Of a stretch of 26,006 nucleotides of DNA, positions 1-10,964 are shown one piece after another (position 1 is the first letter of the stretch; the number at the start of each line of letters is the position of its first letter). The DNA comes from Sphingomonadales bacterium (GTDB lineage Bacteria > Pseudomonadota > Alphaproteobacteria > Sphingomonadales > Sphingomonadaceae): positions 1-26,006 of the forward strand of contig JAGWVC010000056.1 of the NCBI GenBank assembly GCA_018971065.1, in the 5' to 3' direction. Below the pieces are notes generated by a model, which was given only the letters and a program-made list of their open reading frames with translations, was not told the DNA's origin and made no database searches. Both the position numbers and the translations under genes were made by a program.

Positions 1-1937
1 CGGGTTTCGGCGAGCAATTCCGCCGATTCCGCCGCGAAGCCGCGACCCAGGTTGCTGGCGAGCAGCAGTTGTCCGCCGGGCTTGTGGACCAGCATGGCGA
101 TGATCGTGGCTTCGGCGTCGATGTCGAGCATCGAGCGCAGCGGCTCGCCGAAACCGCGCGCGGAGGGGAGCTTGTCCGCGCCCAGCGTGTAGAAGCGGCC
201 GTTGTCGCAGGCGATCAGCAGCTTGTCGGTGGTCTGGGCGTGGAGGACGAAGGCCTGGCCGTCGCCTTCCTTGTACTTGAAGTCCTTGTCGAGCGGTTCG
301 TGGCCGCTGGCGCCGCGAATCCAGCCGCGTTGCGACAGGATGACGGTGACGGGCGCCTTCTCGATCATCGCGTCCATGTTGAATTCGCGGGTGGGTGCGG
401 CTTCGGCGATGGTGGTGCGGCGGCGGCCGAGCGCGGTGGTCTCGGCATAGTCCTTGCGCAGTGCGGCGAGGTCGCGCTTCAGGCGGGTGCGCTGTTTGGC
501 CGGGCTGTCGAGCAGGGCCTGGAGATCGGCCTGTTCCTTCAGCAGTTCGGAATGCTCACGCCGCAGTTCCATCTCTTCCAGCTTGCGCAAGCTGCGCAGG
601 CGCATGTTGAGGATGGCTTCGGCCTGGCGGTCGGTGAGGCCGAATTCGGCCATCATCACCGGCTTCGGCTCATCCTCGGTGCGGATGATCTCGATGATGC
701 GGTCGAGATTCAAGTAGGCGATGATGTAGCCGTCGAGCAGTTCGAGGCGGGCGGCGATCTTGTCGAGCCGGTGCTGGCTGCGGCGCAGCAGGATGTCGAT
801 CTGGGCGATCACCCATTCCTGCAACATCAGCTTCAGGCCCAGCACGCCGGGGGTGCGGCGCGAATCGAGCACGTTGAGGTTGAGACCGAAGCGCGTCTCC
901 ATGTCGGAGAGGCGATAGACCGATTCCTTCAGCAGATCGGGATCGACGTTCCGGCTTTTGGGGACGAGGACGATGCGGATCTGCTCGTCGGACTCGTCGC
1001 GGACGTCTTCGAGGATCGGCAGCTTCTTGTCGGCGATCAGCGCGGCGAGCTGTTCGATCAGCTTGGCCTTGGGGACCATGTAGGGGATTTCGGAAATGAC
1101 CAGTTGCCACTGGCCGCTGCCGAGTTTTTCGATCCCGGTTTCTTCCCAGTTGCCCTCGCCATCCTGACCGCAACTGAAGCGGCCGCGCACGCGAATGCCG
1201 CCCTTGCCGGTCTCGTAGGCGGCGGAGATGGTGGCGGGGCTATCGACCACGACGCCGCCGGTGGGGAAATCGGGGCCCTTGAACACCTGCATCAACTGGG
1301 CGTGTTCGGCGTGCGGGTTGTCGATCAGCAACAGGGTGGCGTCGATGATCTCGGCGACGTTGTGGCTGGGGATCGAGGTGGCCATGCCAACGGCGATGCC
1401 GGTGGCGCCGTTGGCGAGCAGGTTGGGGAACAGGCCGGGAAAGATTTCCGGCTCTTCCTCCTCGCCGTTGTAGGTGGGGTGGAATTCGACCGTGCCTTCG
1501 TCCAGCCCGGCCATGAGCTGCATGGCGGTCTTGGTCAGCCGCGCTTCGGTGTAGCGATAGGCGGCGGCGTTATCGCCATCGATGTTGCCGAAGTTGCCCT
1601 GGCCCTCGACCAGCGGGTAGCGCAGCGACCAGTCCTGCGCGAGGCGGACCATCGCGTCGTAGACCGAGGCGTCGCCGTGGGGGTGATACTTGCCGATGAC
1701 GTCGCCGACGACGCGGGCGGACTTCTTGAAGGCCTGCGACGGATCGAGCTTCAGCCCGCGCATTGCCCAGAGCAGGCGGCGGTGGACCGGCTTCAGGCCG
1801 TCGCGCAGGTCAGGCAGCGAGCGCGCGGTGATCGTCGAGAGGGCATAGACCAGGTAGCGTTCGGACAGGGCGCTGTCGAACGGGGCATCGACGATAGCGT
1901 CAAAAGGATCGGGTTCGGTGTCGGTGGTCTTGGCCAT
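1..1937 (-). CDS. parC: DNA topoisomerase IV subunit A (partial, 3' end outside window)
   Basis: This is the breakage-reunion subunit of topoisomerase IV, which decatenates daughter chromosomes together with ParE in the cytoplasm. The frame runs leftward off the window edge, so 645 codons of a usual ~750 are present. The start ATG (complement of 1935-1937) is followed by [20 protein letters not shown]; an in-frame TAG lies five codons upstream (1950-1952), so little extension is possible. The GyrA/ParC core is clear: [21 protein letters not shown] near residues 27-47, [12 protein letters not shown] at 85-96, and the active-site tyrosine Tyr129 in [11 protein letters not shown]. Later beta-propeller-like blades begin near residue 500. 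ParC is preferred over GyrA from the opening [25 protein letters not shown] and the lineage-typical motifs, but the distinction is by recognition. The quinolone-determining position holds Ala90 instead of the usual Ser. The GNAT gene lies 67 bp upstream on the same strand and may be co-transcribed. Confidence 0.93.
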   Translation of the reverse strand, partial: MAKTTDTEPDPFDAIVDAPFDSALSERYLVYALSTITARSLPDLRDGLKPVHRRLLWAMRGLKLDPSQAFKKSARVVGDVIGKYHPHGDASVYDAMVRLAQDWSLRYPLVEGQGNFGNIDGDNAAAYRYTEARLTKTAMQLMAGLDEGTVEFHPTYNGEEEEPEIFPGLFPNLLANGATGIAVGMATSIPSHNVAEIIDATLLLIDNPHAEHAQLMQVFKGPDFPTGGVVVDSPATISAAYETGKGGIRVRGRFSCGQDGEGNWEETGIEKLGSGQWQLVISEIPYMVPKAKLIEQLAALIADKKLPILEDVRDESDEQIRIVLVPKSRNVDPDLLKESVYRLSDMETRFGLNLNVLDSRRTPGVLGLKLMLQEWVIAQIDILLRRSQHRLDKIAARLELLDGYIIAYLNLDRIIEIIRTEDEPKPVMMAEFGLTDRQAEAILNMRLRSLRKLEEMELRREHSELLKEQADLQALLDSPAKQRTRLKRDLAALRKDYAETTALGRRRTTIAEAAPTREFNMDAMIEKAPVTVILSQRGWIRGASGHEPLDKDFKYKEGDGQAFVLHAQTTDKLLIACDNGRFYTLGADKLPSARGFGEPLRSMLDIDAEATIIAMLVHKPGGQLLLASNLGRGFAAESAELLAET

Positions 1938-2004
1938 GGCCAGCAAGCCCTAGCAGGGCGGTGCGGCGAACGGAACCGGGGCGGGGACAGCATCCCCAAG
2001 CAAT

Positions 2005-2526
2005 TTACCGCAGCCAAGGCCCCAGCATGCCGGTTTCGGGCAGGACCGCGGGATTGTCGCAGCGGACCAGCAGGCGGTGCTTTTCGTAAGGGCCGGGCAG
2101 GTTCCAGCCGTCGGTGCCTTGGTTGGTGAAGCCCCAGAAGCGGCCGTAGTATTCGGGATCGCCGATCATCACCTGCGGCAGCGGCGCGCGCGGGTCGAGC
2201 GCGGCGATGGCGGCGGTCATCAGCGCCTTGCCATAGCCGGCGCCCTGGTGTTCGGGAAGCACGGCGACGGGGCCGACCATGATCATCGGATGAGCGCGGC
2301 CGTTGTCGTCGGTCAGCGCGACCGGCCAGCACTGGATGGTACCGACGAGGTGGTCCGAGGCGTCGATGGCGGCGAAGGACAGGCCCGGCAGCCAGTCCAT
2401 CCCCTCACGCACCTTGTAGGCGGTGCGTTTGTGGCGATCCGGCTCGAACGCGCGGTCGAGCAGGGCTTCGACGAGGGCGGGATCGACGTTGTCGAGCGGG
2501 ATCAGGGTGGGTTGGGCGTCTGACAT
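2005..2526 (-). CDS. GNAT-family N-acetyltransferase (YhbS-like)
   Basis: A 173-residue cytosolic acetyltransferase of the GNAT fold that would transfer an acetyl group from acetyl-CoA to an amine; the substrate cannot be read from sequence. The acetyl-CoA-binding motif A is visible as VGPVAVLPEHQGAGYGKALM around residues 92-111, with the pyrophosphate-binding QGAGYG. It is followed by GDPEYYGRFWGF, the strand-turn typical of the YhbS/COG3153 group. The start is the ATG giving MSDAQPTLIPLDNVD; the frame is open further upstream, but that translation is proline/arginine-rich low-complexity sequence and would run through the divergent rnhB gene, so the short form is chosen. It lies 81 bp from rnhB on the opposite strand and 67 bp before parC on the same strand. 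Confidence 0.85.
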   Translation of the reverse strand: MSDAQPTLIPLDNVDPALVEALLDRAFEPDRHKRTAYKVREGMDWLPGLSFAAIDASDHLVGTIQCWPVALTDDNGRAHPMIMVGPVAVLPEHQGAGYGKALMTAAIAALDPRAPLPQVMIGDPEYYGRFWGFTNQGTDGWNLPGPYEKHRLLVRCDNPAVLPETGMLGPWLR

Positions 2527-2607
2527 GCGGCGGGCGGATAGGCTTGGTGGGGGGTAATGGCAACCTTGGGCTTGCGTCGCGGCGCGGCGGCGGGGCAGGA
2601 ACGCGGC

Positions 2608-3231
2608 ATGAACGGCGCATTTTTCTTCGGTGAGCGGCTGGTGATCGGTGTCGATGAGGCCGGGCGCGGTCCGCTGGCGGGGCCGGTGGTGGCGGGCGCG
2701 GTGGTGCTGTGCGCCGGGGGCATCGGGGGGCTGGCGGATTCGAAGAAGCTGGCGGCGAAGCGGCGCGCGGCGCTGGAGGCGACGATCAAGGCGCGGTGTC
2801 GCTGGGCGGTGGGTGTGGTGGACGTGGCCGACATCGACCGGCTGAACATCTTTGGCGCGACGATGCTGGCGATGGCGCGCGCGGTGGGCGCGCTGTGCGG
2901 GGAACTGGGCGTGGAGCCGCACGAGGTGCTGGTGGACGGCAACCTGACACCGGTGGGGCGATTGGCGGAATGGCGCTGGCCGGCGCGGGCGATCGTGGGG
3001 GGCGATGCCATCGAGCCGTGCATCTCGGCCGCGTCGATCATCGCCAAGGAGCATCGCGACCGGCTGATGCGCGCGGCGGCCGAGGCCTATCCGCATTATG
3101 GCTGGGAGCGCAACGCCGGCTATGGCACGGCCGCGCACATGGCGGCGCTGCGCGAGCACGGGGTGACGCCGCTGCACCGGCGGAGTTTCGCGCCGGTGGC
3201 GCAATTGCTGCGGTTTCGGGAGGACGCATGA
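2608..3231 (+). CDS. rnhB: Ribonuclease HII
   Basis: RNase HII nicks RNA in RNA-DNA hybrids and removes misincorporated ribonucleotides. The protein is 207 residues, a normal family length. All four acidic catalytic residues are visible: Asp16-Glu17 in GVDEAGRGPLAGPV, Asp110 in VLVDGN and Asp133 in GGDAIEPCISAASI, followed by the conserved AKEHRD (147-151). An ATG at 2557 would add 17 residues. The one at 2608 is preferred because AGGA (2597-2600) sits 7 bp before it and the protein then begins just ahead of the conserved core. The stop overlaps the next gene's start (ATGA, 3228-3231). In Caulobacter and relatives rnhB is often beside ccrM; here two genes separate them. Confidence 0.95.
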   Translation: MNGAFFFGERLVIGVDEAGRGPLAGPVVAGAVVLCAGGIGGLADSKKLAAKRRAALEATIKARCRWAVGVVDVADIDRLNIFGATMLAMARAVGALCGELGVEPHEVLVDGNLTPVGRLAEWRWPARAIVGGDAIEPCISAASIIAKEHRDRLMRAAAEAYPHYGWERNAGYGTAAHMAALREHGVTPLHRRSFAPVAQLLRFREDA

Positions 3232-4133
3232 TGGCGGGGTTTACGGCGGGCGACGTTCCTGACCAGCGCGGGCGGACGGCGATCGTGACCGGGGCGAACA
3301 CGGGCATCGGCTTCGAGATTGCGCGCGCGCTGGCAACCAAGGGCGCGCGGGTGCTGCTGGGTTGCCGCGACGCGGGCAAGGCGGACGCGGCGATGGCGCG
3401 GATTGCGGCGGCGGTGCCGGGGGCTGATTTGGCGTTCCTGCCGCTGGATCAGGCCGACCTGGCGTCGGTGCGGCGGGCGGCGGAGGTTGCGCAGGCCGAG
3501 GCGCGGCTGGACCTGCTGGTGAACAATGCCGGGGTGATGTTCCCGCCGCTGACCCGCACCGCGCAAGGGCATGAATTGCAGTTCGGGGTCAACCATCTGG
3601 GTACGTTCGCGCTGACCGGGCTGTTGCTGGGCAAGCTGGCGGAAACGGCGGGAAGCCGGGTGGTCGTCACGTCCAGTCTGGCGCATCGGCGCGGGCGGAT
3701 TGACTGGGACGATATCGACGCGCGGCGGGGGTACAACGCGGCCGGGCGCTATGGCGACAGCAAGCTGATGAACCTGTTGCATGTGCGGGAGCTGGACCGG
3801 CGGCTGCGGGCGGCGGGATCGCCTGTCACGGCCGTGGCGTGCCATCCGGGGGTGGCCGCGACCGAGCTGATGCGGCACGGCAATGCGGTGGCGCGGGCGG
3901 TGTGGCCGCTGGTGGGAAGGTTCCTCAACACCCCGGCGATGGCGGCCTGGCCGGCGTTGCAGGCGGCGACCGATCCGGGCGTGGCGGCGGGTGGATACTA
4001 TGGCCCGCAAGGGCTGTGGGAGGCGCGCGGGCCGTCAGGGCCGGCGACGCGGACCGGGCAGGCGCAGGATGCGGGGCTGGCGCGGCGGTTGTGGGACCTG
4101 TCGGTGGAACTGACCGGGGTGGATGCTTGTTGA
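3228..4133 (+). CDS. Short-chain dehydrogenase/reductase (retinol dehydrogenase-like)
   Basis: A 301-residue NAD(P)-dependent oxidoreductase of the SDR superfamily, probably cytosolic; the substrate is unknown. The cofactor motif TGANTGIG is at residues 21-28, NNAG follows in the middle of the Rossmann fold, the catalytic Ser is in VVVTSSLAHRRG, and Tyr175/Lys179 form the YGDSK active site. Length and motif set resemble the RDH11/12 and WW-oxidoreductase-like branch rather than the 250-residue classical group. The start ATG at 3228 overlaps the rnhB stop; a second ATG follows at 3231, and the GGGAGGA at 3218-3224 is better spaced for the second, so the true start may be one codon later. The overlap implies translational coupling with rnhB although the functions look unrelated. 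Confidence 0.88.
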   Translation: MMAGFTAGDVPDQRGRTAIVTGANTGIGFEIARALATKGARVLLGCRDAGKADAAMARIAAAVPGADLAFLPLDQADLASVRRAAEVAQAEARLDLLVNNAGVMFPPLTRTAQGHELQFGVNHLGTFALTGLLLGKLAETAGSRVVVTSSLAHRRGRIDWDDIDARRGYNAAGRYGDSKLMNLLHVRELDRRLRAAGSPVTAVACHPGVAATELMRHGNAVARAVWPLVGRFLNTPAMAAWPALQAATDPGVAAGGYYGPQGLWEARGPSGPATRTGQAQDAGLARRLWDLSVELTGVDAC

Positions 4134-4158
4134 CCAATCGCCTGGCAAGCCTGCCTGC

Positions 4159-4869
4159 CTACCCCCACGCGAGGCGGTTCATGCTTTCCAGATAGGAGGC
4201 CATCCGCGCTTCCATCGCGGCCGGGTCGGGATTGGCCTGCGACGGATCGGCGGTGGCGTCGCCATCCTGGATGCCGTGGCGCATGTCTTCCTTGCTGTTC
4301 ACCCGCGGATAGGGTTCGGCGGGCACCGGCACGCCCAGAAACGCGCAGAGCGGTTCCCATCCGTCGGCGGAGCGGTGGACCAGCAGGCGTTCGGGCGGGA
4401 GGCCGGCGATGACATCGGCCCGCCAGCGATCGAAGAAATCGAGCATGAAGTCGCGGTCGCGCAGGCGCCCGGTGAAGGGGGCGGTGATGACGCCATGCAT
4501 GAACGCGCCCATCGGTCCTTCCGAAATGCGCTCGATGTTTTCAGGGCGCAGGATCGTCTGGGTGGCGGACTGGTACCAGGCGGCGGCATCGCGATCGGAC
4601 AGGATGACTTTCGCATCGGGGTAGTGGGCGGCGAGTTCGCGCCAGAAGGTACAGGCCGGATAATCGACGGTGGCGCTGAAGCCGGCGAACAGGGTGTCCC
4701 AATCGGGCTTGCCCGCGACCACGTCGAGCCAGTGCGGCAGGCGGGTCCGGGCTTGCGAGAGCACTTCGGTCATGTGGTAGCACGGCCCGAACCCGAGCTT
4801 TTCGAGCGCGAGCTTGAGCGACAGCGTGCCGGTGCGGCCAAGGCCGGCGCCGATGACTTTTAGTGCCAT
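4159..4869 (-). CDS. Sulfotransferase-family protein (P-loop, Sulfotransfer_4-like)
   Basis: A 236-residue P-loop protein of the sulfotransferase family, which moves sulfate from PAPS to an acceptor. The 5'-phosphosulfate loop appears as GAGLGRTGTLSLKLALEKLG at residues 7-26. The 3'-phosphate-binding segment is VILSDRDAAAWYQSA (about 88-102), with Arg93 and Ser101 at the expected positions. The FDRWRADV and ERLLVHR segments are typical of the NAD-dependent-epimerase-named bacterial sulfotransferases (PF17784 type). No membrane segment is visible and no sulfate-activation genes are nearby, so the acceptor is unknown and the name is from family resemblance only. It is transcribed divergently from ccrM and shares the 262-bp upstream region that contains the GANTC array; it converges with the SDR gene with only 25 bp between stops. 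Confidence 0.82.
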   Translation of the reverse strand: MALKVIGAGLGRTGTLSLKLALEKLGFGPCYHMTEVLSQARTRLPHWLDVVAGKPDWDTLFAGFSATVDYPACTFWRELAAHYPDAKVILSDRDAAAWYQSATQTILRPENIERISEGPMGAFMHGVITAPFTGRLRDRDFMLDFFDRWRADVIAGLPPERLLVHRSADGWEPLCAFLGVPVPAEPYPRVNSKEDMRHGIQDGDATADPSQANPDPAAMEARMASYLESMNRLAWG

Positions 4870-7361
<2,492 letters not shown>

Positions 7362-7365
<4 letters not shown>

Positions 7366-8369
7366 CGCGGCTTTTCGGCTTCGTCCTCGGCCGGCGGGGC
7401 GGTGTCATCCAGCGTGAGCGGGGTGGTTTCGGCGTCCTTGTCCACCTTGGCGTATTCGGCCTGGATGCGCGCGGGCGGTTCGCGGAAGTCGTTCCACGGC
7501 AGCGGCTTTTTCAGGGTCAGCGACCAGCGTTCGATCCAGTCGATGCCGTCCTTCTTCGCGTAGGCGTCGGCGGTGCGGTAGGCGGGGTCCTTCATCGCCT
7601 TGTCCAGCGGAACGACCTTGAAGTTCTTCTCGCGCAGGATGGCGGCGAGGTCGTCGATGGTGTCGGCGTTGAGACGGTTGCCGTGCAGCAGCAGGACATG
7701 GGCGATGTCGCGCCCGAACAGGCCGCGCGCGGCTTCGCCATACCAGGTGAGCGCGCGGCGGAAGTAGGCGAGCCAGGCGCGGCGCAGCGCGCGGGCGTGG
7801 GCTTCGTCGTGGTGGGCGATGGCGGCGTCGTAGGGTTCCGAGAACACGTAGTCCGACGGCACGATGGTGACGGGGGCGACGCGGTAGCGGTGCCTGGCCA
7901 GCCAGCCGTCGATGGCGTGGCGGGCGGACAGCGGCGCGCCGGTTTCCAGATAAGGATGGCGGAACCAGCGCGGGGTGCGGCCGTGACGCGCCAGGATCGG
8001 CCGCAGCGCGGCGTCGCATTTGGCGATGTCGGCGATGTAGCCGGCGGTGCCGAGTTCCTCGGGGCTGTCATGCGACTGGGTGTGGTTGCCGAGATCGAAC
8101 CCGGCGGCCAGCCATTCGTCGAGGATGGCGGTCTGGCGGGCGGGCACCAGATCGTCGAGTTTGCCGCAGACGGCGAAGCCGGTGGCGGCGAAGTGGTGGC
8201 GCCGCAGCCCGGCGATGAGGGCGCGGTTGGTCTCGTCGTCGTACGTCTGGTCGTCGATCAGCGAGAGTTCGGGCAGGTCGTCGAAAGTCAGCGCCACGGG
8301 GATTTCGCGGGCGGCGACCGGGTGCGCGGCCAGCAGCGCCAGCGCGGCGGGGAGCAAGCGCAGCTTCAT
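7362..8369 (-). CDS. Secreted polysaccharide deacetylase-family protein
   Basis: A 335-residue protein of the NodB-homology (carbohydrate esterase 4) fold, expected to remove N- or O-acetyl groups from a polysaccharide in the periplasm. An N-terminal signal peptide is clear (MKLRLLPAALALLAAHPVAA, cleavage after AHPVAA). Motif 1 is TFDD (28-31), motif 2 the metal-binding HTQSH (96-100), motif 3 RHPY (137-140) and a late motif LLLHGN. The C-terminal tail is acidic (DTAPPAEDEAEKPR). The start ATG (8369) overlaps the stop of the upstream SDR gene (ATGA), arguing against the longer open frame. No polysaccharide biosynthesis genes are near, so the substrate is unknown. Confidence 0.88.
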
Positions 8370-9127
8370 CCGCGATAGCCGCAGTCGGAAACGACGACCT
8401 GGCCGGTGATGGTCCACGCGGCGTCGGACAGCAGGAAGCCGATCTGCGCGGCCATGTCATCGGCCTGGGCGACGCGTTCGGACACCGAGACATCGGCGAC
8501 GAGCGCGGCCATCGCCGCATCCTCGCTGCCGTGCTGCGCGACGAGCGCGCGGAACTGCGCGGTCTTGGTCCAGATCGGCGTTTGCACGCGGCCGGGGGCG
8601 ATGGCGTTCACGCGGATGTCGGCGTGTTCGAGCGCGGCGATCTTGGCGAGGTGGGCGATGGCGGCCTTGGTGGAGCCATAGGCCGAGGTCCCGGCCAGCG
8701 GCTTGACCCCGGCGGTGGAGCTGGTGAGCACGACGGAGCGTTCGCCTTTGGTCTGCGTCATCAGCCGCAGCGCGGCGCGCAGCGAGAGGAACGCGCCATC
8801 GAGATTGACCGAATGCATCCGGCGCCAGCCTTCGAAACTTTGCGAAACGATCGGGCAACCGTCGGCGATGCCGGCGTTGATGACGGCGTGGTGCAGCGGG
8901 CCGCCTTCGGATTCGACCCGCGCCCACAGCGCCTCGTCGGCGACGCTGCCGATGTGGGGGCGAACGCGGCACGACAGGCCCAGCGCGGCGATGCCCGCTT
9001 CGTCGATATCGACAAGGATAAGTTCAGCGATGCCCTGCCGGTCCAGCCATTGCGCGCAGGCGGCGCCGATGCCCGATGCCGCGCCGGTGACGAGGGCGGT
9101 GCGGCCCGCGAAATCATTTGTTCCCAT
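8366..9127 (-). CDS. Classical short-chain dehydrogenase/reductase
   Basis: A 253-residue SDR of the classical length. The dinucleotide motif TGAASGIG is at 14-21, the acidic residue after the second strand (LVDIDEAG) suggests NAD(H) preference, INAG is near 83-86, the catalytic serine is in VVLTSSTAG and Tyr150/Lys154 form YGSTK. The C-terminal segment ending in VVVSDCGYRG resembles the closing strand and tail of tetrameric SDRs. The substrate cannot be inferred. It is the first gene of a two-gene unit with the deacetylase-like gene, whose ATG overlaps its stop codon. The start ATG has a short 20-bp gap to the stop of the upstream regulator gene, so all three minus-strand genes may be one transcript. 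Confidence 0.88.
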   Translation of the reverse strand: MGTNDFAGRTALVTGAASGIGAACAQWLDRQGIAELILVDIDEAGIAALGLSCRVRPHIGSVADEALWARVESEGGPLHHAVINAGIADGCPIVSQSFEGWRRMHSVNLDGAFLSLRAALRLMTQTKGERSVVLTSSTAGVKPLAGTSAYGSTKAAIAHLAKIAALEHADIRVNAIAPGRVQTPIWTKTAQFRALVAQHGSEDAAMAALVADVSVSERVAQADDMAAQIGFLLSDAAWTITGQVVVSDCGYRG

Positions 9128-9147
9128 TTCGGGGATGCTAGGACAGC

Positions 9148-10563
9148 TCAGGCGGCGTTGTCGATACCCAGATCGGACAATTTGCGATACAAAGTGGAGC
9201 GGCCGATGCCGAGACGGCGGGCAACTTCGGTCATGCGGCCGCGATAGTGCCCGATGGCGAGGCGGATGACGTCGGCTTCGATGTCTTCCAGTGGGCGCAG
9301 GTTGCCGTCCGCCGTGTAAAGCATCACGCCGACGCTTTCATGCACCACCGCGCCGGCGGCGCCCTGGCTGACCATGTCGGACAGTTGCGGGAAGTCTTCG
9401 GAGGTCAGCGCGTCGCCGTCGCAGAACACGGCGGCGCGGAACAGCACGGCCTGGAGCTGGCGGACGTTGCCCGGCCAGTCGTAGGCGGCCAGCAGCGCCA
9501 GCGCGCCATCGGTGATGCCGAGCGGGCGCAGGCCGGGCTGTTCGCCGATGCGCGCCAGGAAATGGCGGGCCAGCGCAGGGATGTCGCCGGTGCGTTCGCG
9601 CAAGGGCGGGATCGCCACGGTGGCGGCGCCGAGCGCATCGCACAGTTCGGGCAGGAACACGCCGTCGGCGACCAGTTCGCGCAAGGGGTAGTTGGCGGCG
9701 GCGATGACGCGGACATCGACGCGGAAGGCGTGGCGGGCGCCGACCGGACGACAGATGCCGTGCGTGATCGCTTCGACCAGGCGCTGTTGGATCGATTCGG
9801 GCAGGCGGTCGATCTCGTCGATGGCGAGGGTGCCGCCGTCGCAATGCTGGAAGGCGCCGATCTGGCGATCGAACGCGCCGGGGAAGGCGCCCTTCTCATG
9901 GCCGAACAGCATCGATTCGATCGAGTTGGGCGGGGTCGTGCCGATGTTGACCAGGCGCAGCGGCAGCCGGGCGCGCTGCGATGCGGCGTGAATGGCGCGG
10001 ACCAGCATTTCCTTGCCGGTGCCGGTTTCGCCCTCGATCAGCATCGGGCCGTGATTGCGGGCGGCCTTCGCGGCGATGGCCAGCGCCGAGCGGAAGGCCG
10101 GCGAGGAGCCGATCATCGCGTCGAAATCGGGCGTGGCCGGCATCTTTTCGGTGAGCGGCTGGAGTTCGGCGCGCGGGGCCTCGCGGGTGGTGGCGGCGCG
10201 CAGCGCGGTCATCAGCCGATCGGGGGCGACCGGCTTGATCAGGTAGTCGGTGGCGCCGGCGCGCATCGCTTCGACCGCCAGCAGCGGCGAGGCGCTGGTG
10301 GTGAGCATCAGGATCGGCAGCGCGGGGCGGCGGGCCTTGAGCTCGGCGATGAGGGCGCAGGCGTCGTCGCCGGGCACCCACTGGTCGAGGATGATGGCGC
10401 CGAGCTGCATCCCCTGGCGGGTGCCGAGCGTGGCGATGGCGGTTTCCGAATCCTTGACCACCAGCGTCCGCCAGCCCTCGCGCGAGGCGAGTGCGGTGAT
10501 GAGCCGGCACTGGGCCGGTTCATCGTCGATCAGCATCAACAAGCGTTGTTCGGTTTCTGACAT
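9148..10563 (-). CDS. NtrC-type response regulator with degenerate AAA+ sigma-54 motifs
   Basis: A 471-residue regulator with the NtrC order. The receiver domain (8-120) has acidic pair Asp13-Asp14, phosphoacceptor Asp60, Thr89 and Lys110. The AAA+ domain (~148-375) has Walker A GETGTGKE (178-185) and Walker B TLAIDE (245-250). A Fis-type helix-turn-helix (444-463, EVARRLGIGRSTLYRKL) closes it. Two features are abnormal. The sigma-54-contacting GAFTGA loop reads GAFPGA (225-230). In the segment aligned with NtrC FREDLFHRLN the sequence is FLPELCDALG (303-312), so both conserved arginines are replaced, by Leu304 and Ala310. I infer that it may be a poor or non-canonical sigma-54 activator. The start gives MSETEQRLLMLIDDE; the frame continues 130 codons upstream without homology. 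No sensor kinase gene is adjacent. Confidence 0.9.
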   Translation of the reverse strand: MSETEQRLLMLIDDEPAQCRLITALASREGWRTLVVKDSETAIATLGTRQGMQLGAIILDQWVPGDDACALIAELKARRPALPILMLTTSASPLLAVEAMRAGATDYLIKPVAPDRLMTALRAATTREAPRAELQPLTEKMPATPDFDAMIGSSPAFRSALAIAAKAARNHGPMLIEGETGTGKEMLVRAIHAASQRARLPLRLVNIGTTPPNSIESMLFGHEKGAFPGAFDRQIGAFQHCDGGTLAIDEIDRLPESIQQRLVEAITHGICRPVGARHAFRVDVRVIAAANYPLRELVADGVFLPELCDALGAATVAIPPLRERTGDIPALARHFLARIGEQPGLRPLGITDGALALLAAYDWPGNVRQLQAVLFRAAVFCDGDALTSEDFPQLSDMVSQGAAGAVVHESVGVMLYTADGNLRPLEDIEADVIRLAIGHYRGRMTEVARRLGIGRSTLYRKLSDLGIDNAA

Positions 10564-10824
10564 CGGTGGGCCCGGGAGTTCCCTTGGTGAGCCACCGTGA
10601 ATAGCGCTTCGGGGTAAAGAGCCGATTAAGGCTGTCCAAATCATTGCAAATCGATTGCGGGACGGGCCGGATTGCCGGCGAAAAATATGGGTTGAATGGC
10701 GGTTTGCGCCTTGAGCGCGAAACGCAGCGGCGATATGGGCGGTTTCATGGCGGCGGGTGCATTGATACCGCCGGTTTTGTTTATCGCGCCCGGTATCGGG
10801 TGTCGTAAAGGGGAAGACAGCATA
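10564..10824. other. Divergent intergenic region, regulator / CoxIV-pnt
   Basis: This 261-bp non-coding gap lies between two divergent transcription units and is visibly richer in A/T than the genes on either side (for example 10620-10655). A weak plus-strand promoter candidate is TTGAGC (10711-10716) with TATGGG (10734-10739) at a 17-bp spacing, which would serve the CoxIV-pnt unit. I see no convincing operator palindrome and no GANTC cluster here. AAAGGGGAAG at 10807-10816 is the likely ribosome-binding region for the small gene that follows. Confidence 0.35.
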
Positions 10825-10956
10825 ATGGCTTCGGGCAATGACATGAAGGCACACCGGTCCACGTATGAGGGCTTCATCAATCTGGTGAAGTTTGGAACCC
10901 CGGCGGTGGTGCTGATTACGGCCCTGGTCATCTTCCTGATCACCCGTCACCACTGA
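10825..10956 (+). CDS. Small aa3-type cytochrome c oxidase subunit IV-like membrane protein
   Basis: A 43-residue protein: a short hydrophilic N-terminus with HRSTYEGF, then one transmembrane helix (about residues 22-39, VKFGTPAVVLITALVIFLITRHH). The H-x-x-TY-x-GF-x-x-L-x-K pattern followed by a single helix is that of the bacterial aa3-oxidase subunit IV family (PF07835). No other cytochrome oxidase gene is in the window. It ends 8 bp before pntAA and almost certainly shares its transcript. The ATG at 10825 is chosen because the family core starts right after it; the frame is open further up but reads non-homologous sequence. It may be an oxidase subunit encoded away from its complex, or a small partner of the transhydrogenase. 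Confidence 0.75.
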   Translation: MASGNDMKAHRSTYEGFINLVKFGTPAVVLITALVIFLITRHH

Positions 10957-10964
10957 GTCGTGGC

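Noticed and set aside
69..2129. A long open frame on the plus strand opposite parC (over 650 codons)
   Set aside because: It mirrors the codon structure of parC; its translation is low-complexity (Gly/Ala/Asp/Val-rich) with no motif. Such antisense frames are expected in GC-rich DNA. The same reasoning excludes long frames opposite ccrM, pntB, gcvPB and lon.
2557..2607. Longer rnhB start at 2557
   Set aside because: It adds 17 non-conserved residues and has no ribosome-binding site, while 2608 has AGGA at proper spacing.
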